DNA of 64,000 bases from Faunimonas pinastri (GCF_900110915.1 NZ_FOFG01000001.1:372001-436000); one strand, 5' to 3'. Shown: positions 27,524 through 36,697, counted from the first letter of the stretch. Notes: generated from the letters alone by a model not told the origin. Program-made: numbers and translations.

Positions 27524-28496
27524 AGAGCTCGGTGAACTTTTCCTTCATCGCCTTGTCGTTCTTCAACATCTCGGAGGGATCGGCCTTCATGATCTTCACG
27601 TCGGAGACGGCGGGATAGCCGGCCGGCGACTTGATGTCGGAAAGGATCGGGAAATAGCCCTGGCCCACCGATTGTTCCTGTGCCGCGCGCGAGAGCTGCC
27701 AGTCGACGAAGGCCTTCGCGGCTTCGGCGTTCTTGGTCGTCTTCAGGATCGCGATGGGCTGGGTAACGTCCGAGATGCCTTCCTGCGGGAAGACGAAGTC
27801 CACCGGCGAGCCCTTGGCCTTGGCGTTGTAGGCCATGTACTCGACGATCATCCCATAGGCCTTCTCGCCGCGCGCAACGGCATCGAGCACCGAGCCGTTG
27901 CCCGTGCCGGCCACGGCGCCGTTCCTGGCCAGCGTCTCGAAGTATTTCCAGCCGAAATCCGGCTGCTGCAGCAGGGTGCCGACATGGATCACGGCCCCGC
28001 CGGAATAAAGCGGGCTCGGCATGATGGTTTGCGCCGCGTTCTCCGGCGCGAGCAGATCGTTCCAGGATTTCGGCGGGGTCTTCACCAGCCTGGTGTTGTA
28101 GACGATGCCGGTGGTGATCAGCTTGGTGCCGAAGAAAGTCTTGTCCGGATCGACCAGCGCCGCCGGAATGCCTTCGATCTTCGCCTCGGGATAGGGCAGG
28201 AGCTGGCCCGCCTTCTTGAGGCCGCTCATGGCCACGGCATCGGCGATCAGCAGCACATCCGCCTGCGGAGCGCCGGCGGTGAACTCGGCCTGCAGCTTGT
28301 TCATCACTTCCGTGGTGCCAGAGCGGAAGAGCTGCACGTCAACCTTGGGATAGTCCTTCTTGAAGGCCTCCACGACGGCCGCCATCTGGTCGCTCGGCTG
28401 CGAGGTGTAGACGGTGATCTTGCCGGCGGGCTCTGCCCGGGCGGTGCCGAAGGAGGCGAGCGCCAACGCGGCTGCCGCGAAAAGGGAAAATTTCAT
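27513..28496 (-). CDS. ABC substrate-binding protein, Fe(III)/organophosphate class (FbpA/AfuA/PhnS-like)
   Basis: This 327-residue protein has signal peptide FSLFAAAALALASFGTARA and a mature start KITVYTSQPSDQMAAVVEAFKKDYP, the FbpA/AfuA pattern. I took ATG at 28496, 18 codons inside the longer frame, because the signal peptide begins there. Members of this class bind ferric iron, hexose phosphates or 2-aminoethylphosphonate, so the ligand cannot be set. The paired Tyr residues that hold iron in FbpA are not obvious here. It begins the four-gene minus-strand operon. Confidence 0.88.
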   Translation of the reverse strand: MKFSLFAAAALALASFGTARAEPAGKITVYTSQPSDQMAAVVEAFKKDYPKVDVQLFRSGTTEVMNKLQAEFTAGAPQADVLLIADAVAMSGLKKAGQLLPYPEAKIEGIPAALVDPDKTFFGTKLITTGIVYNTRLVKTPPKSWNDLLAPENAAQTIMPSPLYSGGAVIHVGTLLQQPDFGWKYFETLARNGAVAGTGNGSVLDAVARGEKAYGMIVEYMAYNAKAKGSPVDFVFPQEGISDVTQPIAILKTTKNAEAAKAFVDWQLSRAAQEQSVGQGYFPILSDIKSPAGYPAVSDVKIMKADPSEMLKNDKAMKEKFTELFGG

Positions 28497-28614
28497 GGTC
28501 TGCTCTCTCGTCGGACGTTTCCACCGTGCGCTAGCAGTGCTGCATGACAAATCGTTGACGGCCGCCGCGCTTGATGCCTGAGAGGACTAAGGCAGGGCTC
28601 CGCGCTTGCCAAGG

Positions 28615-28632
28615 CTGTCATACAGGTGTCAC
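28615..28632 (+). promoter_or_regulatory. PHO-box-like element in the potD upstream region
   Basis: CTGTCAT-ACAG-GTGTCAC shows the PhoB half-site CTGTCAT exactly once and again with two changes, spaced 11 bases as in the PHO box. It points toward potD (GTG at 28700), though the importer operon diverges to the other side. A two-mismatch box could arise once in a window this size by chance, so this is a suggestion only. Confidence 0.35.
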
Positions 28633-28699
28633 ACATAGGGGCTTTCGATGGAGAGCCCGCATGGGATTGCGGCCGCCGTTGAACACCAGGGGGTGCCTT

Positions 28700-29869
28700 G
28701 TGAGCCAGTCTTCGAACCTTTCGGGGAGCGTGAGAACGCTTCTCGCCGCCCGCGACTTCAACCGCCGCTCCTTCCTGAAGAGCGCAGCCTCCGTCGGCGT
28801 CGCGGCTGCCGCCGGTCCGTTTGTGATGCGCAGCGCCTGGGCCGCCAGCGGCGAAGTCCGGATCTTCGCCTGGGCCGGCTATGTCAGCGACGAGATGCTG
28901 AAGGACTTCACCGACAAGACCGGCGTGAAGGCGACCCGTACCGAATACGGCACCAACGACGAGCTGCTGAACCAGCTTCGCGCCAACCAGGGCGGTGGCT
29001 TCGACATCATCTGGCCGACGGTCGACCGCGTGCCGAACTATGTCGAATTCGGGCTGATCCAGCCGCTGGACGAGAAGAAGGTGAACTGGGACGGCGCCAT
29101 CGCTTCCACGGTGGAAGGCTCCGCCGACATGGGCGGTGTCGTCAAGGGCGCACGCTATTTCGTGCCGTCCGACTGGGGCACCGAGGCCATAGCCTTCAGC
29201 ACCGCCGATGCTCCGCTCACCTTCGGGCAGGCGAGCTACGGCGATCTCTGGGACGACAAATATGCCGGCAAGGTAACGGTCCGGGCACAGTCCGCGCTGG
29301 TCGGCATCGGCCTCTGGCTCGACAGCCAGGGCAAGCTGCCGCATCCGATGCGCGACAGCTTCAAGGACGAAAAGACGATGACGGACAATTACGACGTCAT
29401 CATCAAGACCGCGATCGCCAACAAAGCCAAGGTCGGTCAGTTCTGGTCGAACGAAAACGAAGCGCAGGGCGCGTTCCGGCAGAATGGCTGCGTGATCGGC
29501 CAGACCTGGGACTCCACCGCCGCCGCGCTCGCCAAGGAAGGCCAGCCCGTCGGCTTCGTCGCCCCCAAGGAAGGCGCGCTCGCCTGGATGGAAGGCATGT
29601 GCATTCCCAAGGGCGCCGCCAATGTCGACAACGCCTATGCCTTCATCAACTGGTATCTGACGCCGCAGGCCGGCGCGATGCTGGCCAACAAGCTCGGCTA
29701 CAACACCACCGCGAAGGGCGCGGAGGCCTATCTCAGCGACTTCAACAAGAAGTTCTTCCAGGCCGCCTATCCGGGCGATGCGCTGCAGAAGCTCTGGTGG
29801 TGGCCGATCCAGGACACCTGGTTCGTGTCCAAGCGGAACGAGTACCAGGACAAGTTCCTCTCCGCCTGA
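28700..29869 (+). CDS. potD: polyamine-class ABC substrate-binding protein (PotD-like), Tat signal
   Basis: This 389-residue protein starts at GTG 28700, six bases past AGGGGGTG; longer frames upstream lack support. A Tat signal is visible, FNRRSFLKSAASVGVAAAAGPFVMRSAWA, and the mature part begins GEVRIFAWAGYVSDEMLKDFTDKTGVK, the PotD/PotF pattern. It should bind spermidine, putrescine or a similar compound in the periplasm. The genes for ATPase and two permeases follow on the same strand. The polyamine assignment rests on family only; relatives import other solutes. Its upstream region holds the PHO-box-like element. Confidence 0.85.
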   Translation: MSQSSNLSGSVRTLLAARDFNRRSFLKSAASVGVAAAAGPFVMRSAWAASGEVRIFAWAGYVSDEMLKDFTDKTGVKATRTEYGTNDELLNQLRANQGGGFDIIWPTVDRVPNYVEFGLIQPLDEKKVNWDGAIASTVEGSADMGGVVKGARYFVPSDWGTEAIAFSTADAPLTFGQASYGDLWDDKYAGKVTVRAQSALVGIGLWLDSQGKLPHPMRDSFKDEKTMTDNYDVIIKTAIANKAKVGQFWSNENEAQGAFRQNGCVIGQTWDSTAAALAKEGQPVGFVAPKEGALAWMEGMCIPKGAANVDNAYAFINWYLTPQAGAMLANKLGYNTTAKGAEAYLSDFNKKFFQAAYPGDALQKLWWWPIQDTWFVSKRNEYQDKFLSA

Positions 29870-29948
29870 TGACGGCAGGCGCGGGCGACCGCGCCATCCC
29901 TTCCCGCGAGATGGACGATGAGGATCAACCGCCGATGAGCCCCCCTCT

Positions 29949-31016
29949 ATGAGTCAGGGAGTCACGCTCGACCGCGTTTCCATGCGCTTCGGGTCTTTCA
30001 CGGCCGTGGACGACGTCAGCCTCGATATCCGGCCGGGTGAGTTCTTCAGCTTTCTCGGCCCGTCCGGCTGCGGCAAGACCACGATCCTGCGGCTGATCTC
30101 CGGCTTCAGCGAACCCACCTCGGGGCAGGTGCTGATCGGCGGCAAGGATATGCGCGGCGTCGGGGCGAACAAGCGCCCGACCGCGATGATCTTCCAGAAC
30201 CTCGCGCTCTTTCCGCTGATGAGCGTGGCCGAGAACATCGCCTTCGGGCTGGAGGTGCGCGGCCTCTCCAGGACGGAGCGCCGGCGCAAGGCGGATGAAC
30301 TCCTCGACCTGATCGCGCTGCCCGGAATCGGCGACCGGGCGGTGGCGGAACTCTCCGGCGGCCAGCGGCAGCGCGTGGCGATCGCCCGGGCGCTGGCCGT
30401 GGAGCCGACGGTGCTGCTGCTCGACGAGCCGCTTTCCGCGCTCGACCTCAAGCTGCGCCAGCACATGCGGACCGAACTTCGCGCCATCCAGAAGCGGACG
30501 GGCGTGACCTTCATCTACATCACCCACGACCAGGGCGAGGCGCTGACCATGTCGGACCGCGTCGCGGTGATGAGCCAGGGGCGGATCGAGCAGGTCGGCG
30601 CGCCGCAGGAGATCTACGAGAGCCCGGAAACGGCATTCGCCGCGGGCTTCGTCGGCGAGACGAACGCCTTTCCCGGCATCGTCCATGCCGCCGACAGCGA
30701 GATGGCGGTGATCGATACGAAGCTCGGTCAGCTCCGGGCGCGCAACTGCGCCGGGCTGTCCGGCGGGGAGGCGGCGGTCGTCTTCGTGCGGCCGGAGCGA
30801 CTGCTTCCGGCCGACGACGGCATCCTCGTCCGCGTGCGCGAGAAGACCTTCGAGGGCTCCTTCATCCGTGTCGTCGGCGAGGGGCAGGACGGCGTGCCTG
30901 TCGTGGCGCAGATCACCAATGCGGGAGACCTGCCGGATCTCCGGATCGGTTCCGAGACGCGGCTTCGCTTCCATCCTCGGCAGGCGGTTGCGCTGAGGCC
31001 CGCGCCCCATGGCTGA
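29949..31016 (+). CDS. potA: polyamine-class ABC ATPase
   Basis: This 355-residue ATPase has Walker A GPSGCGKTTILR, signature [15 protein letters not shown], Walker B VLLLDEPLSALDLKLR and H-loop ITHDQGEALTM. A TOBE domain fills the last 110 residues. The PotA-type regions and the gene order potD-A-B-C support the call. The gene lies 79 bases after potD and overlaps the permease start by 8 bases. It drives uptake from the cytoplasmic face of the inner membrane. Confidence 0.9.
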   Translation: MSQGVTLDRVSMRFGSFTAVDDVSLDIRPGEFFSFLGPSGCGKTTILRLISGFSEPTSGQVLIGGKDMRGVGANKRPTAMIFQNLALFPLMSVAENIAFGLEVRGLSRTERRRKADELLDLIALPGIGDRAVAELSGGQRQRVAIARALAVEPTVLLLDEPLSALDLKLRQHMRTELRAIQKRTGVTFIYITHDQGEALTMSDRVAVMSQGRIEQVGAPQEIYESPETAFAAGFVGETNAFPGIVHAADSEMAVIDTKLGQLRARNCAGLSGGEAAVVFVRPERLLPADDGILVRVREKTFEGSFIRVVGEGQDGVPVVAQITNAGDLPDLRIGSETRLRFHPRQAVALRPAPHG

Positions 31017-31890
31017 ACTCAGCCGTCGGCTTGGTGGCCCGATCGCGGCTCTTGCCGTCGCGGCGGTGGCGATCTGGCTGGTGCTGCTGGTGGCGCTGCC
31101 GGACCTCCTGATGATCGACTATTCGCTGCGGCCCAACCTGCCGCCGTCCGAGATCGGCGGACCGCAGGATGTGCACAGCCTTGCCAATTACGCGGTGCTC
31201 TGGTCCAACAAGATCCATCTCGGCATCTTCTTCCGCACCATCTGGGCAAGTTCTCTCGTCACGGTGATCACGCTGGTGGTCTGCTATCCCGTGGCCTTCT
31301 ATCTCGCCAAGGTGGCGAAGCCGTCCAATGCGGCGCTGCTGGTTCTGCTGCTGATCATCCCGTTCTGGATCAACGAGATCCTGCGCACCTTCGCCTGGTA
31401 CATCGTGCTCGCCTATAACGGACCGCTCAACCGCGTGCTCACCGGCCTGGGCATCATGGCGAGGCCGATCCGCTGGTATGGGACGGCGGGCGTGATGGTC
31501 GGCATGGTCTACGCCTACATCCTCTTCATGGTCTTCCCGCTGACCAACGCGATGGAAAGCCTCGACCGCAACCAGATCGACGCGGCGCGCGACCTTGGCG
31601 CCTCGCGCTGGCGCATTCATCGCCGCATCGTCATCCCGCATGCCAAGCCCGGCATCGCCACGGGTTGCGTCATGACCTTCATGCTCGCGGCGGGCTCCTA
31701 CGCCGTGCCTTCGCTGCTGGGCTCGCCCAGCAGCCGCTGGTTCACCGAGATCATCTACAACTGGTTCTTCGAGGGCGGGAACTGGAACCTCGGGGCGGCC
31801 TACGCCTTCCTGCTGCTCCTTCTCTGCATCGTCTTCATCGCGGTCATGATGCGGCTCTTCCGCGTCAGCCTCGCCGATATCGCCAGATGA
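31009..31890 (+). CDS. potB: polyamine-class ABC permease, PotB-like
   Basis: This 293-residue protein has about six membrane helices and the EAA loop QIDAARDLGASRWRIHRRIVIPHAKPG. FWINEILRTFAWYIVLAYNGPLNRVL is typical of PotB/PotH. It starts inside the ATPase gene end and is followed 7 bases later by the second permease. It forms half of the membrane channel. Confidence 0.9.
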   Translation: MAELSRRLGGPIAALAVAAVAIWLVLLVALPDLLMIDYSLRPNLPPSEIGGPQDVHSLANYAVLWSNKIHLGIFFRTIWASSLVTVITLVVCYPVAFYLAKVAKPSNAALLVLLLIIPFWINEILRTFAWYIVLAYNGPLNRVLTGLGIMARPIRWYGTAGVMVGMVYAYILFMVFPLTNAMESLDRNQIDAARDLGASRWRIHRRIVIPHAKPGIATGCVMTFMLAAGSYAVPSLLGSPSSRWFTEIIYNWFFEGGNWNLGAAYAFLLLLLCIVFIAVMMRLFRVSLADIAR

Positions 31891-31897
31891 GCGTGCG

Positions 31898-32833
31898 ATG
31901 ACCGGAAACCGCTTCTCCGCGATCCTGCTCAGGGCCTATCTGGTCCTGTTCTTCCTCTATCTCTTCGTGCCGCTCGCGATCATGGGCGCGGCGACCTTCA
32001 ACGACAGCCGTTTTCCCACCGTCATGCCTTGGCAGGGCACCACGCTGAAATGGTTCGACGCGCTCTGGGCCGATGGCCAGATGTGGAACGCGCTGGGCAT
32101 CACCGTCGTGATCGGCCTTCTCGTCGTCCTGATCTCGGTGCCGATCGGGCTCGCGGCGGCGCTGCTGCTCGGCTCGCTGCATGCGCGGGCACGGAGCTTT
32201 CTCTACGCGCTGATGATCTCGCCGTTGCTGACCCCCGGCGTGATCATCGGCATTTCCACGCTGGTCTTCTGGCGGCGCTTCGATGTGCCCGGCGGCATCG
32301 GCCTCAGCGTGCTCGCCCAGTCCAGCTACATCGCCGCCTATGTCATGCTGATGGTGACGGCCCGGCTGCAGCGCTTCGACCGCTCGCTGGAGGAGGCGGC
32401 GCTGGACCTGGGGGCCAGCCACATCCAGACATTCCGCCGGATCACGCTGCCCTATCTCCGGCCGGCGCTGATCGCGGCCGCCTTCATCGCCTTTCTGCAG
32501 AGCTTCGAGAACTACAACACGACGCTCTTCGTGCGCGGCATCCGGCAGACCCTGACGATCTATATCGCCACGAAGGTCCGCACCGGCGTGACACCGGCGG
32601 TGAATGCGCTGGGGCTCGTGCTGATCGCGGTCACGGTCGTGGGCGCCGCCGTCTACGAGATCCTGCGTCGTCGCCAGCTCCGCGTCGACGCCGCCCGGGC
32701 AAGCCGGGCGGCGGAGATGGAGGCCCAAATGCAGGCCGGGGGCATTCCCACCCGAACGGCCGCCGACGAGCTTGGCGCCGGGGCGGTTCCGGTCGCGCTG
32801 ATGGGCGCGACGGGTGCCCCGGAAGGGCGCTGA
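31898..32833 (+). CDS. potC: polyamine-class ABC permease, PotC-like, with a C-terminal tail
   Basis: This 311-residue permease has six helices and the EAA loop LEEAALDLGASHIQTFRRITLPYLRP, as in PotC/PotI. After the last helix, about 50 Ala/Gly-rich residues (RASRAAEMEAQMQAGGIPTR) extend into the cytoplasm; E. coli PotC is 264 residues long and has no such tail. It pairs with the PotB-like subunit. Only 3 bases separate its stop from the converging nagA stop. Confidence 0.9.
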   Translation: MTGNRFSAILLRAYLVLFFLYLFVPLAIMGAATFNDSRFPTVMPWQGTTLKWFDALWADGQMWNALGITVVIGLLVVLISVPIGLAAALLLGSLHARARSFLYALMISPLLTPGVIIGISTLVFWRRFDVPGGIGLSVLAQSSYIAAYVMLMVTARLQRFDRSLEEAALDLGASHIQTFRRITLPYLRPALIAAAFIAFLQSFENYNTTLFVRGIRQTLTIYIATKVRTGVTPAVNALGLVLIAVTVVGAAVYEILRRRQLRVDAARASRAAEMEAQMQAGGIPTRTAADELGAGAVPVALMGATGAPEGR

Positions 32834-32836
32834 CCC

Positions 32837-34006
32837 TTAGAAGCGCTGTTCTTCGCCGCCGATCCAGACCTTGCCGACATCGCGCGCATCCGTGATGTGG
32901 ACGATATCGGCGCGGCTGCCCGGCCGCAGGCAGCCATGATCGCCGTCGATGCCCAGGAATTCGGCGGGATAGAGCGAGGCCATGCGGATCGCTTCCTCGA
33001 AGGACTGGCCGAGCCGGTCGGCGGTGAAGCGGACTGCGCTCATCATGTCGAGGTCGGAGCCCGCAAGCGTGCCGTTGTCCAGCGTCAGCCGTCCGTCCTT
33101 GCGATAGACCGTGCGGCCGTTCAGCTCGAAAGTCTGCGCCTCGGAGCCGACCGTCGACATTGCGTCGGTGACGAGGAAGAGCTTGCCCGGCCCCTTCTTG
33201 GCGCGGATCGCGACTTCCAGCGCGACGGGGTCGACGTGGAAGCCGTCGGCGATGATGCCGCCCCAGAGCTCGCCGGAATTCAGCGCCGCGCCGACCACGC
33301 CGGGCGCGCGATGGCCGAGCTGGCTCATGGCGTTGAAGAGGTGCGTGACGCTGCGGGCACCGGCTTTCTGCGCTTCCAGCACGGTCGCGCAATCGGCATC
33401 CGTGTGACCGATGCTGACGATCACGCCATCCGCCGTGAGCCGACGGATCGCTTCCGGCGGCACGGTTTCCGCCGCCACCGTCAGGAGCACGATGCCGATG
33501 CCGGTCTTGCCGACGAGGTCGAAATCGCCGGGTCCCATCGGGCGGATCAGGTCCTCGCGATGCGTGCCCTTGCGGGCGCGGGCGAGGAACGGGCCTTCGA
33601 TATGAATGCCCAGGCAGCCGGCCACGTTGGCGGCGATCGCCTCGCGCACGGCGCGGACCGCGTCGGCGGTCACTTCCGGCACGTCGGTGATCACGGTCGG
33701 CAGCAGCGCCGTCGTGCCGAAGCGGGCATGCGCGTGGCAGAGGGTGCGTACGCCTTCCACGCTGCGGTCGGCGTTCAGGAGCGCGCCGCCGCCGCCATTC
33801 ACCTGCAGGTCGATGAAGCCGGGCGCGATCAGCCCGCCGGAAAGCGCGATGCGCTCCGCCCCGGCTGGAATGCCGCTCGCCGGGACGATGGAGGCGACGC
33901 GGCCGTTCTCCACCAGCAGGGCGGAACCGGAATGCCGCGTCTCTCCGTCGAAGATATCGGCACCGGTCAGGGCGAAGGAAGGGGGCAGGGACGAGGGCGT
34001 GCTCAT
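32837..34006 (-). CDS. nagA: N-acetylglucosamine-6-phosphate deacetylase
   Basis: This 389-residue amidohydrolase shows the NagA landmarks GLIAPGFIDLQVNGGGG, HIEGPFLARARKG, VSIGHTDAD, VTHLFNAMS and VTDAMSTVG. It removes the acetyl group from GlcNAc-6-P to give glucosamine-6-P in the cytoplasm. The start overlaps the SIS gene stop (ATGA), so it is the last gene of the minus-strand nag operon. Its own metal ligands (the EGP Glu and two His) are in place. Confidence 0.95.
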   Translation of the reverse strand: MSTPSSLPPSFALTGADIFDGETRHSGSALLVENGRVASIVPASGIPAGAERIALSGGLIAPGFIDLQVNGGGGALLNADRSVEGVRTLCHAHARFGTTALLPTVITDVPEVTADAVRAVREAIAANVAGCLGIHIEGPFLARARKGTHREDLIRPMGPGDFDLVGKTGIGIVLLTVAAETVPPEAIRRLTADGVIVSIGHTDADCATVLEAQKAGARSVTHLFNAMSQLGHRAPGVVGAALNSGELWGGIIADGFHVDPVALEVAIRAKKGPGKLFLVTDAMSTVGSEAQTFELNGRTVYRKDGRLTLDNGTLAGSDLDMMSAVRFTADRLGQSFEEAIRMASLYPAEFLGIDGDHGCLRPGSRADIVHITDARDVGKVWIGGEEQRF

Positions 34007-35037
34007 AGAGTCTCCGTCACCTTCTTGAGGTGGCGCGGCTTGTCGGGATTGAAGCCGCGCTGCACGGCGACCTGCTCGACGAAGCGGTAGAAGGAGAGGA
34101 TCGTCGCCAGCGGATCGGTGAGCGGATGGCCGGTGCTGGCCACTGGCAGGCGGATGCCGGCACCCGGCCTGGCGGAAGCGGCGAAGACCTTCGCGCCGCG
34201 CGCCGCGAGTTCCGCCACGACCTTTTCCATGCCCTCGCTTGCGGCGTCCTGCGGGATCAGCGCCAGCACGGGGAAGGAACCGTCGACCAGCGAAACCGGG
34301 CCGTGCTGCACTTCCGCGCCGCTATAGGCTTCGGCGTGGAGGATCGCGGTCTCCTTGAACTTCAGCGCCGCTTCCGATGCCATGGCAAAGCTCGGGCCGC
34401 GACCGAGCACGTAGAGGGATTCTGCGGCCACGAAGGTTTCCAGCGCGCCCGACCAGTCGCAGCTCAGCGCCTCGTCCAGCGCGTCCGGCAGGTGCTGCAG
34501 CGCCGCCTTCAGCACCTCGTCCTCGTTCCAGGCGGCCAGCACGGCGAGCGCGGCAACGGCGGAGGTGATGAAGCTCTTGGTCGCGGCGACGCTGAGTTCC
34601 GGCCCGGCGCGAAGCGGCACCACCTGCGAGCAGGACGTGGCGAGCGGCGAATCCTCGACATTCACCAGCGCCACCGTATCCGCCCCGCCGGCGGCGGCGC
34701 GCGCCACCAGCGACAGGAGGTCCGGGCTCTTGCCCGACTGCGAGATCGCCAGCGCGGCGGCGCCGGCGAGCCGGAGCGGCGCGTCGTAGACGGAGGCGAC
34801 GGACGGGCCGATGGAGGCGACCGGCGTGCCCCGGCTGATCTCGCAGACATATTTGAAGAACGTCGCGGCATGGTCGGAAGAGCCGCGCGCCACCGTGATA
34901 ACCACCGGCGGATCGAGCCGGCGCAGCGCCGCGCCCGTTGCCTCGATAGCCTCGGTCGACTGGCTGAGCAGGCGGCGGACCGCCTCCGGAGCCTCGTCGA
35001 TCTCAAGGCGCATGCGCGTCGTCTCTGGGGCGCTCAT
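34003..35037 (-). CDS. SIS-domain aminosugar isomerase/deaminase (GlmS C-terminal-like, NagB-II/AgaS class)
   Basis: This 344-residue protein has two SIS domains: ITVARGSSDHAATF and ISQSGKSPDLLSLV in the first, LGRGPSFAMASEAALKFKETA and AEAYSGAEVQHGPVSLV in the second. It lacks the N-terminal glutaminase of GlmS, so it is likely a glucosamine-6-phosphate deaminase making fructose-6-P plus ammonia. No NagB gene is present, so this would close the pathway. It sits between the GntR gene and nagA with ATGA overlaps on both sides. Isomerase and deaminase cannot be told apart by sequence. Confidence 0.88.
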   Translation of the reverse strand: MSAPETTRMRLEIDEAPEAVRRLLSQSTEAIEATGAALRRLDPPVVITVARGSSDHAATFFKYVCEISRGTPVASIGPSVASVYDAPLRLAGAAALAISQSGKSPDLLSLVARAAAGGADTVALVNVEDSPLATSCSQVVPLRAGPELSVAATKSFITSAVAALAVLAAWNEDEVLKAALQHLPDALDEALSCDWSGALETFVAAESLYVLGRGPSFAMASEAALKFKETAILHAEAYSGAEVQHGPVSLVDGSFPVLALIPQDAASEGMEKVVAELAARGAKVFAASARPGAGIRLPVASTGHPLTDPLATILSFYRFVEQVAVQRGFNPDKPRHLKKVTETL

Positions 35038-35816
35038 TCTGCGTTCAACTCCTCGGAAAGCGTGAGTTCGGCGACGAAATCATAGGCGTCGCCACGATAG
35101 CTGGATCGGGTGAATTCCACGATGGCCCCGTCCTGAAGATAGGCTACGCGCTCGATGCTGAGCGCGGCGGAGCCGGCCGGCACGCCAAGAAGCGCCGCAT
35201 CGTCGGCGCTCAAATTCTCTGCCCTGAGCCTCTGCAAGGCGCGCACGGGGCGAAAGCCGCGCTGCTGCAGCGTCTCGTAGAGCGAAGCGCCGATGGATTC
35301 CGGGTCGGGCAGCACGCGTGCGGGCAGGGTGGCTCGCTCCACCGCCATGGGCAGGCCGTCCGCCAGGCGCAGGCGATGAATGCGCGTCACCTGTTCCTTG
35401 GGGGAAATGCCGAGCACCAGCATCTCGTTCGGCGTCGGCGGGGCGACGGAGCGTTCCAGCCATTCCGTCGTCGGGCGGCGGCCGCGGATCTGCATGTCGC
35501 GGGAAAAGGAGGTGAGGCGGGACAAGGGCTGCTGAACCCGCTCTGTCCGGGGGGTGACGAAGGTGCCGGAGCCGTGCCGCTGTTGCAGCAGGCCTTCGGC
35601 TACCAGACCCTCCAGCGCCCGCCGGATGGTCACGCGGGAAACGCCGAGCTGGACCGCCATTTCCCGTTCCGGCGGCAACGCGTCCTCGGCCTTCAGCCGG
35701 CCGTCCTCGACGGCGCGCCGGATACGACCACGCAGCCGCAGGTAAAGCGGCCCGTTTTCCCCGCCGATGGCATGGATTTCGTCGGGGTGGATCCAGTGCG
35801 GGCCGGGCCGGTTCAC
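35034..35816 (-). CDS. GntR-family regulator, HutC/NagR subfamily
   Basis: This 260-residue protein uses GTG at 35816, overlapping the nagK stop (GTGA); longer frames upstream run into nagK and are rejected. Residues 20-90 are a winged-helix domain (GNGPLYLRL-type start GENGPLYLRLRGRIRRAV, then LPPEREMAVQLGVSRVTIRRALEGL and GSGTFV). Residues 105-250 are the UTRA sugar-phosphate binding domain. It should repress the nag genes until an aminosugar phosphate binds. The 17-bp repeats at 36713 and 36891 are the likely targets. Confidence 0.92.
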   Translation of the reverse strand: MNRPGPHWIHPDEIHAIGGENGPLYLRLRGRIRRAVEDGRLKAEDALPPEREMAVQLGVSRVTIRRALEGLVAEGLLQQRHGSGTFVTPRTERVQQPLSRLTSFSRDMQIRGRRPTTEWLERSVAPPTPNEMLVLGISPKEQVTRIHRLRLADGLPMAVERATLPARVLPDPESIGASLYETLQQRGFRPVRALQRLRAENLSADDAALLGVPAGSAALSIERVAYLQDGAIVEFTRSSYRGDAYDFVAELTLSEELNAE

Positions 35817-36697
35817 GGGGTGAAATCCTCCCGAAGCGCGGTACGGGCGAGTTCGATCGCGCCCTCCATAGCATCGGCGACCGGCTCGCTCACCCGCTCC
35901 AGCAGGTCGGGACGGAGGAAGCGTCGGTAATGGGGCGCAAGGCCGCCCATCAGCGCGACGCGGGGCGCGCCGAGGGCGAAGACGCGGTCCAGCGTAAGCT
36001 CGATCGTCGCGAGGCCCTCCCGCAGGATCGCCAGCGCGGCGGGGTCGCACGCTTCGATATGCTCCACGAGGAGCGGGCCGAACGTGCCGTAGTCGCGCGG
36101 CAAAGCGGAAGCGGCAAAGCGCACCATACGTTCGGGGTCACCCTCGAAGCGGTCCAGCAGGGCGCGGAGGAACGGCGTCGCGGGAACGATGGCGTCGAGT
36201 GCGAGCAGGGCATCGGCCATGGCGCGGCGACCGAGCCATGCTCCGCTGCCGTGATCGGAAATCTGCGAGCCCCAGCCGCCGAGCGAGGTGAAGCGGTCGC
36301 CCGTCTTGACGACATAGGCCGTCCCGGTGCCGAGGATCGCGATCGCCCCGTCCGCACCGGCATGGGCGCCACGGCAGGCGACGAAGGCGTCGCTCTCGAT
36401 TGCCACGGCGCGAAAGGGAAAGTCGAGGCTGCGGAAACTTTCGGCAAACCCGGGCACGTTGGCGCCGGCGAGACCCAGGCCGACGACGCAGGCGGCAAGA
36501 TCGTCGGCCCTCCGCCCGCCAGCCGCGAGCGCCCGGGTGACGGCCGCCAGCACGCTGTCGCGCGCCAGTTCCTGTCCGGCCAGGATGTTCGCCGTGCCGG
36601 AGGAGGCTTCACCGACAAGGGGGCCGTCGGCCAGGCGCACGCGCGCCCGGCAGTTCGTGCCGCCCCCATCCACACCGACCAGGAAAACAGGTCCCAT
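35813..36697 (-). CDS. nagK: N-acetylglucosamine kinase, BadF/BadG ATPase family
   Basis: This 294-residue kinase has phosphate loops VGVDGGGTNCRA at the start and GAIAILGTGTAYV, with GGWGSQISDHGSG in between. Members phosphorylate GlcNAc or glucosamine. The start is ATG at 36697, because the kinase motif follows at once; a longer in-frame version adds 22 non-homologous residues. It heads the minus-strand operon with the regulator, SIS and nagA genes. An operator-like site lies 16 bases upstream. Confidence 0.88.
   Translation of the reverse strand: MGPVFLVGVDGGGTNCRARVRLADGPLVGEASSGTANILAGQELARDSVLAAVTRALAAGGRRADDLAACVVGLGLAGANVPGFAESFRSLDFPFRAVAIESDAFVACRGAHAGADGAIAILGTGTAYVVKTGDRFTSLGGWGSQISDHGSGAWLGRRAMADALLALDAIVPATPFLRALLDRFEGDPERMVRFAASALPRDYGTFGPLLVEHIEACDPAALAILREGLATIELTLDRVFALGAPRVALMGGLAPHYRRFLRPDLLERVSEPVADAMEGAIELARTALREDFTP

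Noticed and set aside
25337-27535. 732-codon ORF opposite the ATPase and permease
   Set aside because: Shadow frame of the two minus-strand importer genes; repeats of RG and QD characteristic of antisense GC-rich sequence.
28497-28699. In-frame extension of the PotD-like protein to 28571
   Set aside because: The added residues are not signal-like, and GTG 28700 has a strong ribosome site and leads straight into a Tat signal.
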